Source of the DNA: Pantoea sp. At-9b
GTDB lineage: Bacteria; Pseudomonadota; Gammaproteobacteria; Enterobacterales; Enterobacteriaceae
DNA: 64,000 bases
Assembly: GCF_000175935.2 (NCBI RefSeq)
Contig: NC_014837.1
Coordinates: 1,116,001 to 1,180,000 of the forward strand
Direction of reading: 5' to 3'
Position 1 is the first letter of the stretch, and each line of letters opens with the position of its first letter. Under the pieces are notes generated by a model. It ran no database searches. It was given only the letters and a program-made list of their open reading frames with translations, and was not told where the DNA came from. Shown in pieces: positions 46,765 through 55,548 of the stretch. The translations under genes were made by a program, and so were the position numbers.

Positions 46765-48219
46765 CTACGCCTTATTTTTCAATCCTGTAGGGGCCGAAAC
46801 ACTCCTCCCAGCCCCATCCTCCAACCTCACCATATCCCACACCCCAACCAGCGTAATCAGGGCGATCACCCCAAACCCCACCTTAAACCCCACTCCCGGC
46901 ACGGCCGCGTAACCAAACTCATCCCCCAGCACCGTCCCCAACCGAATACACAACGCCCCCAGCGTCACCCCCAGCCCACTCGCCAGTTGCAGCGAGGTAC
47001 TAAACAACGTATTCGCCGAACTCATCTCCTGGGCTGGCACCTCGGCAAACGCCAGCGAACTGATCCCGGTAAACTGCATCGACCGGCTCAAACCGCCCAG
47101 AAACAGCAGCACCAGCGTAATCACATGCGGCGATGTCGGCGTCAGAAACGCGCATAGCAATAGCGTCAACACGCATACCACACCGTTACCAATCAGCAGC
47201 TTACGAAAGCCAAAATAGCGGATCAGCGGCGTAGTAGCGGGTTTCATCGCCAGGTTACCGGCAAAGACCGCCAGCACCAGCGAACCGGCTTGAAAAGCGT
47301 TCATACCGAAGCCGACCTGGAACATCAGCGGCAGCATAAAAGGGGCGGAGCTGATGGTGGCGCGCAGCAGAAAACCGCCGCGCATGGTGATGCGAAAAGA
47401 GGGCACCGCAAGCGATGTCAGGCTAATCAGCGGTGTTTTGCTGCGACTCAGATGGCGAATGCTCCACACCAGCGCTGCCAGTCCCAACGCAATCGTCACT
47501 GCTGCACCGGTCAGGCTGGCACTTTGCTGACTCAACATCTCCAGGCCTGCCACCAGGCACAGCATGGTGATACCGGTTGCGATAAAACCGGTGACATCAA
47601 AGGGGCGATGCTGATGAGCCGAGTCATTCGGCATCATGCGCAGCGCCAGTATGATGGCGATAATGCCCAGCGGCACGTTGAGGAAAAAGATCCAGTGCCA
47701 ACTGGCGTAGGTGGTGATAAATCCGCCCAGCGGTGGCCCGATGATCGGGGCGACCAGCGCGGGCCACGTCAGGGTGGCGATGGCTTTGATCAGCTGATCT
47801 TTGGGCGTGGTGCGCAGCACAACCAGGCGTCCAACAGGTACCATCATGGCACCTCCAATCCCCTGTACGATACGCATCAGCACGAATTCGGTGACGTTGT
47901 GCGTCAGGCCGCAGAACAGTGATGAAAGGGTGAAAATGGTTAACGCGAGGCTGAAGACATTGCGCGCACCAAAGCGTTCCGCTACCCAGCCATTGGCCGG
48001 GATGAGCACGGCCAGTGTCAGCAGGTAGGCACTGATCCCGATGTTCAAATCGATAGCGGATACGCCAAAGGCTTTGGCCATATCCGGCAGCGCAGTGGCG
48101 ATCACTGTGCCATCCAGGAATTCCATAAAAAAAGCGCAGGCAACCAGTAACGCCACGCCGGAAATGCGGCCCGAACCCGAACGGGAAACGTTTTCCCCGG
48201 GTGTATCAGATAAAGCCAT
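46765..48219 (-). CDS. DHA2-type MFS transporter
   Basis: A 484-residue major-facilitator transporter of the DHA2 drug:H+ antiporter type (14 predicted segments). Motif D1-like FFMEFLDGTVIATALPDMAK in helix 1, GWVAERFGARNVF in loop 2-3, and motif C-like LVAPIIGPPLGGFI in helix 5. It is divergent from a GntR/FCD regulator gene, with a 228-bp spacer, and so is probably controlled by it. It may export or import the compound handled by the nearby amidohydrolase. Its last codons contain a 12-bp match to the tRNA-Arg 3' end. Confidence 0.88.
   Translation of the reverse strand: MALSDTPGENVSRSGSGRISGVALLVACAFFMEFLDGTVIATALPDMAKAFGVSAIDLNIGISAYLLTLAVLIPANGWVAERFGARNVFSLALTIFTLSSLFCGLTHNVTEFVLMRIVQGIGGAMMVPVGRLVVLRTTPKDQLIKAIATLTWPALVAPIIGPPLGGFITTYASWHWIFFLNVPLGIIAIILALRMMPNDSAHQHRPFDVTGFIATGITMLCLVAGLEMLSQQSASLTGAAVTIALGLAALVWSIRHLSRSKTPLISLTSLAVPSFRITMRGGFLLRATISSAPFMLPLMFQVGFGMNAFQAGSLVLAVFAGNLAMKPATTPLIRYFGFRKLLIGNGVVCVLTLLLCAFLTPTSPHVITLVLLFLGGLSRSMQFTGISSLAFAEVPAQEMSSANTLFSTSLQLASGLGVTLGALCIRLGTVLGDEFGYAAVPGVGFKVGFGVIALITLVGVWDMVRLEDGAGRSVSAPTGLKNKA
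46781..46792. other. 12-bp match to the tRNA-Arg 3' end, possible att remnant
   Basis: AATCCTGTAGGG here equals tRNA positions 31964-31975, in the same orientation, at the point where AT-rich island DNA gives way to core-like GC content. It lies inside the last codons of the MFS gene, which makes it odd for an attR. It is short enough that chance is possible. Confidence 0.25.
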
Positions 48220-48447
48220 GCGGTGCCCTTAGCATAACAACGCCCAATCAGTTGGGAGAGGTGTGATAGGTTTGTAAAGTTGTTATACCAAAAAAATAAA
48301 ACACGAATGAATACCCGTATCATATTTGTTAGCTAAATATTGATATTCGACAACAATTCCCTTCACGCAATTTCCCTCACAACCAGTTCAGCAAGCGCCC
48401 CTTGAGATGTTAATATCGCAGCATTAACACCCCCGGAAGAGGTCAGA

Positions 48448-49134
48448 ATGAGTCAGGTCGCCACCGCGAAGCAGCGTGAAGTGCAGCGTATTGTTGATGC
48501 GCTCTCTCTCGCCATCGCGCAGCATCGTCTAAAGCCTGGCAGACGCCTGGTCGAGGCGCAGATTGTCGAGGCGCTGCAAGCCAACCGCAACCATGTGCAG
48601 GCGGCGCTGCAACGTCTGGCGTTGCAGCATATCGTGACGATCGAACCCAATATCGGGGCGATGGTGGCCCATCCCGAAGCGCAGGAAGCGCGTGAGATTT
48701 TTATCGCGCGGCGGGCGATTGAGAGTGCGATTGTGGCGTCTATTACGCCTGTGCAGATGGCACAGTTTGCCGCTGAGATTGAGTCGCAGCAAAAGGCGGA
48801 ACATGCCGCCACCGGGCAGCAGGACCGTCGCGATATCGTGCGGGAATTGAGTGCCTTTCACCTGTTGCTGGCAAAAGTCAGCGGCAACAAAGTATTGAGT
48901 GAAATTCTGTCAAACCTGATGGTGCGCAGCTCGTTGATTGTCGCGTTATATCAGCGCAATGATGTGCCATCATGCCAGTGCGCCGAGCATGGGGCCATCC
49001 TCACCGCGCTCAAGGCGGGCAACACCGAAGCAGCACAGCAAATTATGCTGGCACATCTGGATGAACTGGAAGCGGAGCTGGATTTAACCGAAGTGGTGTC
49101 CGAGGAGCTGTCGCTGAGCCAGGCATTGTTGTAA
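48448..49134 (+). CDS. GntR-family regulator, FCD subfamily
   Basis: A 228-residue regulator: N-terminal winged helix (LKPGRRLVEAQIVEALQANR then HVQAALQRLALQHIVTIEPN) and C-terminal all-helical FCD ligand domain (EIFIARRAIESAIV; His residues in AFHLLLAKVSGN and AEHGAILTAL that usually bind a metal). It probably governs the flanking MFS and amidohydrolase-ABC genes in response to a small acid or its product. The upstream spacer has an ATATTT - 7 bp - AAATAT dyad at 48322-48340. Confidence 0.88.
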   Translation: MSQVATAKQREVQRIVDALSLAIAQHRLKPGRRLVEAQIVEALQANRNHVQAALQRLALQHIVTIEPNIGAMVAHPEAQEAREIFIARRAIESAIVASITPVQMAQFAAEIESQQKAEHAATGQQDRRDIVRELSAFHLLLAKVSGNKVLSEILSNLMVRSSLIVALYQRNDVPSCQCAEHGAILTALKAGNTEAAQQIMLAHLDELEAELDLTEVVSEELSLSQALL

Positions 49135-49168
49135 ACGGGATTAGTGCGGTCAGTCGCCCTCATCCCGA

Positions 49169-49192
49169 CCTTCTCCCGCAAGCGGGAGAAGG
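49169..49192. repeat. palindromic repeat, GntR/amidohydrolase junction
   Basis: 11-bp arms CCTTCTCCCGC / GCGGGAGAAGG around AA, related to the repeat at 25388. It lies between convergent genes and may serve both as terminator. Confidence 0.75.
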
Positions 49193-49210
49193 AGAGGCGG
49201 CGCATACCCG

Positions 49211-50425
49211 TTAAGGTCTATTGAGTACGGCCTGTGGGCGGCTGAAGGTTTGCCGTCCGCGTTTAAACCCCGCCAGCGGCGGGGTAATCTGCGCCACAAT
49301 CTGCTCGGCGCGTGCCACATCAAATATCACCATATCGGCCAGGCAGCCTGGCGTCAGACCGTAATCGTTCAGGCGTAATAACTTCGCCGACTGGCTGGAG
49401 ATCCAGCTCAGGCAACGCCACAAATCCCCCTGAGTTCCCAGTTGACGCACGTTGGCAAACAGGTTGGCCTGACGCACCAGTGAGGCGTCGCCAAACGGGG
49501 TGAACGGATTGGCGATATTGTTGGTGGAGAGGGAACACACCACACCACAGCGATCCAGCTCATCCAGCGGCGCAACGCCGCGCGGTTGCAGGGCGAAGCG
49601 ATCGCGGGCGGTGAGAAACAGGTCGGTAGCGGGCAGGGCGGTGACCTGCACCCCGGCAGCGGCCAGTTGCTGACCTAATACCCGCAGCGGCTCGATATCG
49701 AGAATCGATAATTTGGTGACGTGTCCGACGGTTACGCGACCGCCCCAGTTAGCGCGTTGTGTCTCTGCAATCACGCAATCAATCAGCCGATTTTCCGGTG
49801 ACAGATCGAAATCCAGGTGGAAATCGAGATCGACATCATAGCGTTGCGCTAAGGCAAACAGCCGCTGGATCTGCCCGATCGGATCGCTGTCGGTATACGG
49901 ACAGCCGCCCAGCAGGTCCGCGCCTGATGCCAGCGCTTCGCACAGTAACGTCTCGGTGCCCGGATTATTCAGCATCCCTTCCTGTGGAAATACACAAAGT
50001 TGCAGGTCGAGCGCCCAGGCGTAATCCGCCTGTAAACGGCGGATGGCGCGAAAACCGGTCAGGCCAATCACCGGATCGATCTCAATATGGGTACGCATGC
50101 GCGTAGTGCCCTGGACAATCGCTTGCTCCAGCACGCGGGCACCACGTTGATAGACATCCTCTTCACTGAAATCGGCTTTGGCACGCGCGGTTTCACGTAT
50201 CGCTTCCGCCAGCGTCCCTTCCTGCTGGCGGCAACGATCGATGATGCAGGCTTTATCGAGGTGGATATGGGTTTCCAGCAGGCCGGGCAGCACCAGCGCC
50301 CCGGCCAGATCCAAGGTTTCTGCTGGTTCGTCATGCGCAGCCACAAAATGTTCGCCAGCGATATACAGCGTTTGCAGCGCTTCTGCGCCCGGCAACCGGG
50401 CATTGATGATAGTCAGTCGTTTCAT
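49211..50425 (-). CDS. CodA-like metal-dependent amidohydrolase
   Basis: A 404-residue member of the cytosine deaminase-like branch of the amidohydrolase superfamily. Visible: metal motif ETHIHLDKA near the N-terminus, DLDFHLDFD in the barrel, VTVGHVTKL (third His), and SLSTNNIANPF with the catalytic Asp replaced or shifted (Asn in this block). This group acts on cyclic or substituted amides and amines (cytosine, isoguanine, triazine products). The start at 50425 overlaps the ABC gene stop (ATGA), so it is the last gene of the transport operon. Probable role: intracellular hydrolysis of the imported compound. Confidence 0.83.
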   Translation of the reverse strand: MKRLTIINARLPGAEALQTLYIAGEHFVAAHDEPAETLDLAGALVLPGLLETHIHLDKACIIDRCRQQEGTLAEAIRETARAKADFSEEDVYQRGARVLEQAIVQGTTRMRTHIEIDPVIGLTGFRAIRRLQADYAWALDLQLCVFPQEGMLNNPGTETLLCEALASGADLLGGCPYTDSDPIGQIQRLFALAQRYDVDLDFHLDFDLSPENRLIDCVIAETQRANWGGRVTVGHVTKLSILDIEPLRVLGQQLAAAGVQVTALPATDLFLTARDRFALQPRGVAPLDELDRCGVVCSLSTNNIANPFTPFGDASLVRQANLFANVRQLGTQGDLWRCLSWISSQSAKLLRLNDYGLTPGCLADMVIFDVARAEQIVAQITPPLAGFKRGRQTFSRPQAVLNRP

Positions 50426-52890
50426 GCGTTGCCTGCTCCCAACCACGCTTCCGCCAGATCGGCTTGCGCCAGCAGATCCTGCGCACGTCCGGCTTTTACC
50501 ACTTCACCCGATTCCAGCACCAGCGCCCGGTCGGCAATGGTCAGGGCGAGGTTCGCCATCTGATCCACCAGCAGCAAGGTGACGCCTTCGTTACGTAACC
50601 CCGCCAGCGCGTCATACAGCTCGCCAATCATTGCTGGCGACAGACCAAGGCTGGGTTCATCCAGTAGCAGAATCGAGGGGCGTGACATCAGCCCACGGCC
50701 AATCGCCACCATCTGTTGTTCGCCACCCGAGAGCAGCCCCGCCTGGCTGTGCAGACGATCGCGCAGGCGTGGGAAGCGCCGCAGGATCGCCTCGACTTCC
50801 GCCTGTGGATCGAGGCGTTCGCTACAGGCATATTGGCCGATCAACAGGTTATCCAGCACGGTCATCTGCGGGAACAACTGGCGGCCTTCCGGCACCAGCG
50901 CCAGACCGCGTGCGGCGATTTGCGCGGCGTTGAGTTCTTTGATCGAATGATCGTGCAGATAAATAGCGCCACTGCGCGCCGGATGCAGCCCCGCCAGCGT
51001 TTGCAGAATAGTGGATTTTCCGGCCCCGTTGGCCCCGAGAATCGCCACGGTTTCGCCCGGATTGACGGTGAAGCTGACATTGCGCACCACCGGCGCAGCG
51101 CCATAATCGAGCGTCAGTTTATCCACCACCAGCCCCGGCTCACCGCTGCTGCGCAACGGCATCACGCGCGGTTTGCCGCGATATTCGGTACCGCCGAGAT
51201 AGGCGGCAATCACCGCCGGATTACGTTGCACCTCTGCCGGGCTACCCTGCGCCAGCGGCTTACCGGCATCCAGTACTTGCAGGCGATCGCTGACTGCCAT
51301 CACCAGCGCCATATCGTGTTCAACCACGATCACCGCCAGACCAAATTTCGCCAGGCGGCGCAACAGCGGGATCAGCGCATCCGTCTCTTCCCGACTCAAT
51401 CCGGCAGCCGGTTCATCCAGCAGCAGCAGGGCGGGATCGAGCGCCAGTGCGCGCGCAATCTCCACCAGCCGACGATCCACATGCGGCAGATCTTCCGCCG
51501 GGATGTGCACCGATCCGCGATACCCCACCAGCGCCAGCAGTGCCATGGCGACTGCCCGTTGTTGCTGTGCGGGATGACGCCACGGCAGCCCCTGGCGGCC
51601 ACGCTGCTGCGCTACCAGCAGGTTTTCCAGCACGCTCATGCCGCTGAACAGTTGGGTGGTTTGATAGGTCCGGGCGATGCCGGCTCGTGCGACGCGCCAG
51701 GCGGGCTGGCCGCGCAGTTCTTGTTGCAGACGAATGCTGCCGCTGTCGGCACGATAAAAGCCGCTGATCATATTCAGTACCGTGGTTTTACCGGCACCGT
51801 TCGGCCCCATCAGGCCAAGGATCTCGCCAGCACGGACTTTGAAACTGACATCTTTAGCCGCCTGCACGCCGCCAAAGCGGATGCCGATCCCCTCGACATG
51901 CAGTACATCATTACCCGCAAGCTGAAAGTGGCGTTGTAGCAGGGCTTCGTCGGGTATCGCGGGAGCGAATTGCGCAGCGGGTTTTGCCAGCCAGCGCGCC
52001 AGCGTACCGAGCAGGCCACGCGGTGCCAGCCACAGCACGCTAAGCAGCAGCATGGCAAAAATCAGCAGACGATATTCCGCGAACGAGGAGAGCAGTTCCG
52101 GCAGCACCACAATCAACAACGCGCCCAAGAGTGGCCCGAAGAGAGTGCCGCTGCCGCCGACCACTACGGCCAGCACAAACAGGATCGACTGCGCGAACGG
52201 GAAAGAATCCGGGTTGATAAACATCATCAGCGGCGCAACGAAGCTGCCAGCGGCGCTGGCGAGCATGGCGGAGAGCGCGAACGCCAGCGTTTTGCTGACC
52301 ACCGGGTTGAAACCCAGCGAACGGGCGGCAATCTCACTGGCCTTGACGGCACGCATCGCCAGTCCCCACTGGCTGCCTTGTAACCGCGCAAACAGTGCCA
52401 GCGCGGCCAGCATCAGTACGGCGCAGCACAGGGCGAGTCCGATATTGGCATCAAGCGGGCCAAAGTCGGGCATCGGGATGCCCATCAACCCATTCGATCC
52501 GCCCGTCACATCACGCCATTCAATCAACACATGGCGCACCACCAGCGCAAAGGCGATGGTAATCATGGCCAGAAACGGGCCGCTGACGCGCAGCGCCGGG
52601 ATTGCCAGCAAACCGCCGATCACCCCGCACACGACCATTGCCAGCAACATGGCGACACCCAGCGGCACGCCATTCATGGTTAACGCCGCCGAAATATAGG
52701 CACCGAGCGCGTAGAAGGCGATGTGGCCGAAGGAGATTTGTCCGCTCAGTCCCAGCAGGATATTCAGTCCGACCACCGTGGTGACGGCGAGGGCAAACAG
52801 GGAAAACACCAGCAGCGCGTAGCTGCCCAGCACGAAAGGCAGCAGCAGGCTGATCAGCGCCAGCGCGGCAAGAGGGAGGGTTTTGATCAT
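50422..52890 (-). CDS. LivM-LivG-LivF triple fusion, branched-chain-type ABC transporter
   Basis: An 822-residue protein uniting three subunits normally separate. Residues 1-310: LivM-like permease (GLSGQISFGHIAFYALGAYI). Residues 335-580: LivG-like ATPase with Walker A GPNGAGKTT near 358 and LLLLDEPAAGLS; its signature region reads LPHVDRRLVEIARAL, with LSGG replaced. Residues 590-822: LivF-like ATPase with GANGAGKST near 615, LSGGEQQMVAIGRGL and LLLDEPSLGLSP. No stop or frameshift separates the parts. It starts in an ATGA overlap with livH and ends in an ATGA overlap with the amidohydrolase. Substrate unknown; the family imports amino acids, amides, urea and similar compounds. Confidence 0.88.
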   Translation of the reverse strand: MIKTLPLAALALISLLLPFVLGSYALLVFSLFALAVTTVVGLNILLGLSGQISFGHIAFYALGAYISAALTMNGVPLGVAMLLAMVVCGVIGGLLAIPALRVSGPFLAMITIAFALVVRHVLIEWRDVTGGSNGLMGIPMPDFGPLDANIGLALCCAVLMLAALALFARLQGSQWGLAMRAVKASEIAARSLGFNPVVSKTLAFALSAMLASAAGSFVAPLMMFINPDSFPFAQSILFVLAVVVGGSGTLFGPLLGALLIVVLPELLSSFAEYRLLIFAMLLLSVLWLAPRGLLGTLARWLAKPAAQFAPAIPDEALLQRHFQLAGNDVLHVEGIGIRFGGVQAAKDVSFKVRAGEILGLMGPNGAGKTTVLNMISGFYRADSGSIRLQQELRGQPAWRVARAGIARTYQTTQLFSGMSVLENLLVAQQRGRQGLPWRHPAQQQRAVAMALLALVGYRGSVHIPAEDLPHVDRRLVEIARALALDPALLLLDEPAAGLSREETDALIPLLRRLAKFGLAVIVVEHDMALVMAVSDRLQVLDAGKPLAQGSPAEVQRNPAVIAAYLGGTEYRGKPRVMPLRSSGEPGLVVDKLTLDYGAAPVVRNVSFTVNPGETVAILGANGAGKSTILQTLAGLHPARSGAIYLHDHSIKELNAAQIAARGLALVPEGRQLFPQMTVLDNLLIGQYACSERLDPQAEVEAILRRFPRLRDRLHSQAGLLSGGEQQMVAIGRGLMSRPSILLLDEPSLGLSPAMIGELYDALAGLRNEGVTLLLVDQMANLALTIADRALVLESGEVVKAGRAQDLLAQADLAEAWLGAGNA

Positions 52891-53753
52891 ACTTTGACCC
52901 TTAATTTTTGCCCAAACAATCCGTTCGGGCGCAGCGCCAGTGCCAGAATCACCAGCGAGAAGGTGAAGATTTGCGTGAAGGCCGAGCCAAACCACAGCGT
53001 GACCAGTGCTTCGCTGAGACCAAACAGTAACCCGGCAACCCAGATACCGCTGCTGCTGGCCAGGCCGCCGAGGATCGCCACTGCGAAGGCTTTCAGACCA
53101 AACAAGGTGCCCATATCGCTTTGAATGCTGAACAGTGGAGCGATCAGCAGGCCAGCCAGCGCGGCAAACACGGTAGAGAGGGCGAACGCCACCGCCACCA
53201 CGGTATTCACCCGAATGCCCATTAACTGTGCGGCACGCGGGTTCTGGACCGTGGCTTCCAGCACTTTGCCGATGCGGCTGTAACGGCGGATCAAGGTCAG
53301 CGCCACCACCATCACCACGCCAGTGAGGGGGATCAGCAGGTTGATCAGCGACCATGAGCTGCCAAACAGCGTAAAGGTGACGTCGGTTACCGGGAACTGG
53401 CGTGGCTCTTTGCCAAAGGTAAACATCGCCAGGTTATCGACGAGGATCCCGCCTGCCACCGTCGCCATCAGCCAGGCCTCCGAATTGCGCGCCACGAACG
53501 GCCGCACCAGCAGCCGCTCAATCACCACGCCATACAGCGCACAGCACAGCAGGGTGGCGGGCAAGGCCAGCCACAATGGCCAACCGAAGGTCACGTACAG
53601 ACTGTAACCGAGGGTTGCGCCCACCATCATGGCACTGCCCTGCGCGAAGTTCAGGGTACGGGACACAATCCAGGTAATATGAAAGCCGAGTGCCAGCAGG
53701 GCGTACATGCTGCCGAGGCTAAGTCCGGTGGACAGAGCGGTACTCCACATCAT
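52887..53753 (-). CDS. LivH-like ABC permease
   Basis: A 288-residue inner-membrane permease with about eight hydrophobic helices and the LivH signature (GLSLGSMYALLALGFHITW and LNFAQGSAMMVGA). It pairs with the LivM part of the downstream fusion. AGGAGAAGG precedes the start. It follows the binding-protein gene by 8 bp. Confidence 0.92.
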   Translation of the reverse strand: MMWSTALSTGLSLGSMYALLALGFHITWIVSRTLNFAQGSAMMVGATLGYSLYVTFGWPLWLALPATLLCCALYGVVIERLLVRPFVARNSEAWLMATVAGGILVDNLAMFTFGKEPRQFPVTDVTFTLFGSSWSLINLLIPLTGVVMVVALTLIRRYSRIGKVLEATVQNPRAAQLMGIRVNTVVAVAFALSTVFAALAGLLIAPLFSIQSDMGTLFGLKAFAVAILGGLASSSGIWVAGLLFGLSEALVTLWFGSAFTQIFTFSLVILALALRPNGLFGQKLRVKV

Positions 53754-53761
53754 CCTTCTCC

Positions 53762-54940
53762 TTACGGGCTAACTGGCAGGATCTGCTCGCCTTCAAACCG
53801 GGCAAACACATAGTCTTTTGGTCCCAGCGCATCGTGTTGCTGCACCGTGAACGGTTGTTGGTAGTGTTTGATCAGGCCGTCATATTCCTTGATGGCGTAG
53901 AAACCGTTGCGAATGTCAGTGCCATTGAGGCTGGTGGCGTTGTTCAGCGCCAGCGCGGTCAGGTGCATGGCATCGTAGGCGTTAGCGATCCCTACCGCAG
54001 GTGTGACATCTGCCAGCCCTTTGATTTGTGGATACTGTTTTTTCAGTTCATCCATTACCTGATTGCCTTTGGCCGAGTTGTGGTCGGTAAAGACAAAGGT
54101 TTGGATAAAGGTCACCTGATCGGCACCCGGACCGGCCAACTCGCTGAAGCGTCCACCAGCAGGCCCCCAGTGCGAAACCACCGGCACCTGCCAGTTCATC
54201 TTATGCAGCGACTTCACTACCTGCGCCGAAGGACCAACGTTGCCGACCATCAACAGCGTGTCGGCACCGTCATTTTTCAGACGGGTCAGTTGTGGCACCA
54301 GGTCCACATCACTGTCTTCGATACGTTCAACCCCGGCGACCGGGATGTTGTTTTTCTGCAATGCGGCGCGGAAACCTTTCTCGTTCGATTCCCCCCACGG
54401 GTTATTCACCAGGATCATGCCAGCCTTTTTCATGCCTTTCTTCTCGCTGGCGTATTCCACCAGCGCTTCATCCACCAGCTCATCCACGGCGGAGACGCGG
54501 AACACGTAGTTCTCTTTCGCGCCGTTGTGGGTGATGCCAGTGCCTGCGGCCCATAAGCCGACAAACGGTGTTTTCAACTGATTCGCCAGCGGTACGATCG
54601 CCAGCGAGACCGGGGTATCCAGCCCACCGAACAGCACGGCGACTTTTTCGCGCTGGATCAATTCACGTGCTGCCAGCATCCCTTTGCCCGGGTTGCTTTC
54701 ATCATCACGTCGCACCAGCTCCAGCGGATGACCTTTAACGCCGCCCGCCGCATTGATCTCGTTGATGGCGATGGTCAGCCCACGGGTCAGTGCTTCGCCC
54801 GATTTAGCCGATTGCCCCGACAATGCCGTGACCAGGCCGACTTTGATCGGATCTGCGGCCAGCACGCTCGCGGACATCATGGTCATCAGGGTGGCAGTAG
54901 CGCACAACCGCCAGTTTTTCAGTAACGATCTTTCGGACAT
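53762..54940 (-). CDS. periplasmic substrate-binding protein, LivK-like
   Basis: A 392-residue type I periplasmic binding protein: signal peptide ending ASVLAA then DPIKVGLVTALSGQSAKSG, followed by two alpha/beta lobes (KVAVLFGGLDTPVSLAIVPL, FVGLWAAGTGITHNG). It delivers the substrate to the LivH/LivMGF importer. First gene of the operon SBP-livH-livMGF-amidohydrolase. ATG 54940 is preferred to GTG 54943 because GAGG lies 6 nt upstream. The ligand cannot be read from sequence. Confidence 0.9.
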   Translation of the reverse strand: MSERSLLKNWRLCATATLMTMMSASVLAADPIKVGLVTALSGQSAKSGEALTRGLTIAINEINAAGGVKGHPLELVRRDDESNPGKGMLAARELIQREKVAVLFGGLDTPVSLAIVPLANQLKTPFVGLWAAGTGITHNGAKENYVFRVSAVDELVDEALVEYASEKKGMKKAGMILVNNPWGESNEKGFRAALQKNNIPVAGVERIEDSDVDLVPQLTRLKNDGADTLLMVGNVGPSAQVVKSLHKMNWQVPVVSHWGPAGGRFSELAGPGADQVTFIQTFVFTDHNSAKGNQVMDELKKQYPQIKGLADVTPAVGIANAYDAMHLTALALNNATSLNGTDIRNGFYAIKEYDGLIKHYQQPFTVQQHDALGPKDYVFARFEGEQILPVSP

Positions 54941-55107
54941 CACTCACCTCATGTGGATTGCTAGCAATAATATTTTTATTTCTAGCAATTACAGTGCCAG
55001 TTTGTTATTGCTTAAAAACAGGCGGTTTATCCCGCAAGTTAGCGGCAAAATTGCGCCATTTTGGTGCTGATGCGCCAGCGTTGTGCAAATTCACATCAGG
55101 AGGGGTT

Positions 55108-55509
55108 ATGTCAGAGATTGAGCAGGCAGTTGAGGTGGTGAAGGGGTTTTTAGCGGCTTCAATGGCCCCGGATGCGGTGTTAGCCGCAACCTTTATGCAC
55201 CCACAGGTAACGATTACCTTTACCGGGAAACGTGAGTTTCCCACCACGAAGGGCATCACTGACTTTAACGGGGCGCGTTATAAATGGGTGAAGAAGTCCG
55301 TCGGGCAGTTCGACTGGATGGATCGGGGCGATCACGTAGTGGTGTATTCCAACGGCACCTTGTATGGCGAGTGGCCGGATGGCCGACCTTTTGCCGGTAA
55401 TCGTTATCTGGATCGTTATGAAGTGCGCGAAGGGTTGATCGTGAAAATGGATGTGTGGAACGACAGCGCTGAATGGATTCTGGCACCGGAGATTGGGCGC
55501 GAGGCGTAA
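55108..55509 (+). CDS. NTF2-like (SnoaL-type) small enzyme or binding protein
   Basis: A 133-residue NTF2-like fold protein (VVKGFLAASMAPDAVLAATF, RPFAGNRYLDRYEVREGLIV, ending WILAPEIGREA). SnoaL-type proteins act as isomerases, dehydratases or hydrolases on small molecules. It is divergent from the binding-protein gene and is probably part of the same pathway. The ATG at 55108 has AGGAGGGG 3-5 nt upstream; the longer reading from 54958 is unsupported. Confidence 0.8.
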   Translation: MSEIEQAVEVVKGFLAASMAPDAVLAATFMHPQVTITFTGKREFPTTKGITDFNGARYKWVKKSVGQFDWMDRGDHVVVYSNGTLYGEWPDGRPFAGNRYLDRYEVREGLIVKMDVWNDSAEWILAPEIGREA

Positions 55510-55520
55510 AATGACGGGTA

Positions 55521-55542
55521 GCGGCGCGATTGTTCGCGCCGC
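55521..55542. repeat. short REP-like palindrome, NTF2/aldolase junction
   Basis: GCGGCGCGA - TTGT - TCGCGCCGC, a collapsed single-arm version of the GTAGCGGCGCG element found at 7405, 12524 and 30001. It lies between convergent genes. Confidence 0.75.
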
Positions 55543-55548
55543 TCAGGA

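Noticed and set aside
52890-53355. Upstream extension of the LivMGF fusion to a 977-residue protein
   Set aside because: The extension is an out-of-frame shadow of livH; the start at 52890 gives a normal LivM N-terminus and an ATGA overlap.
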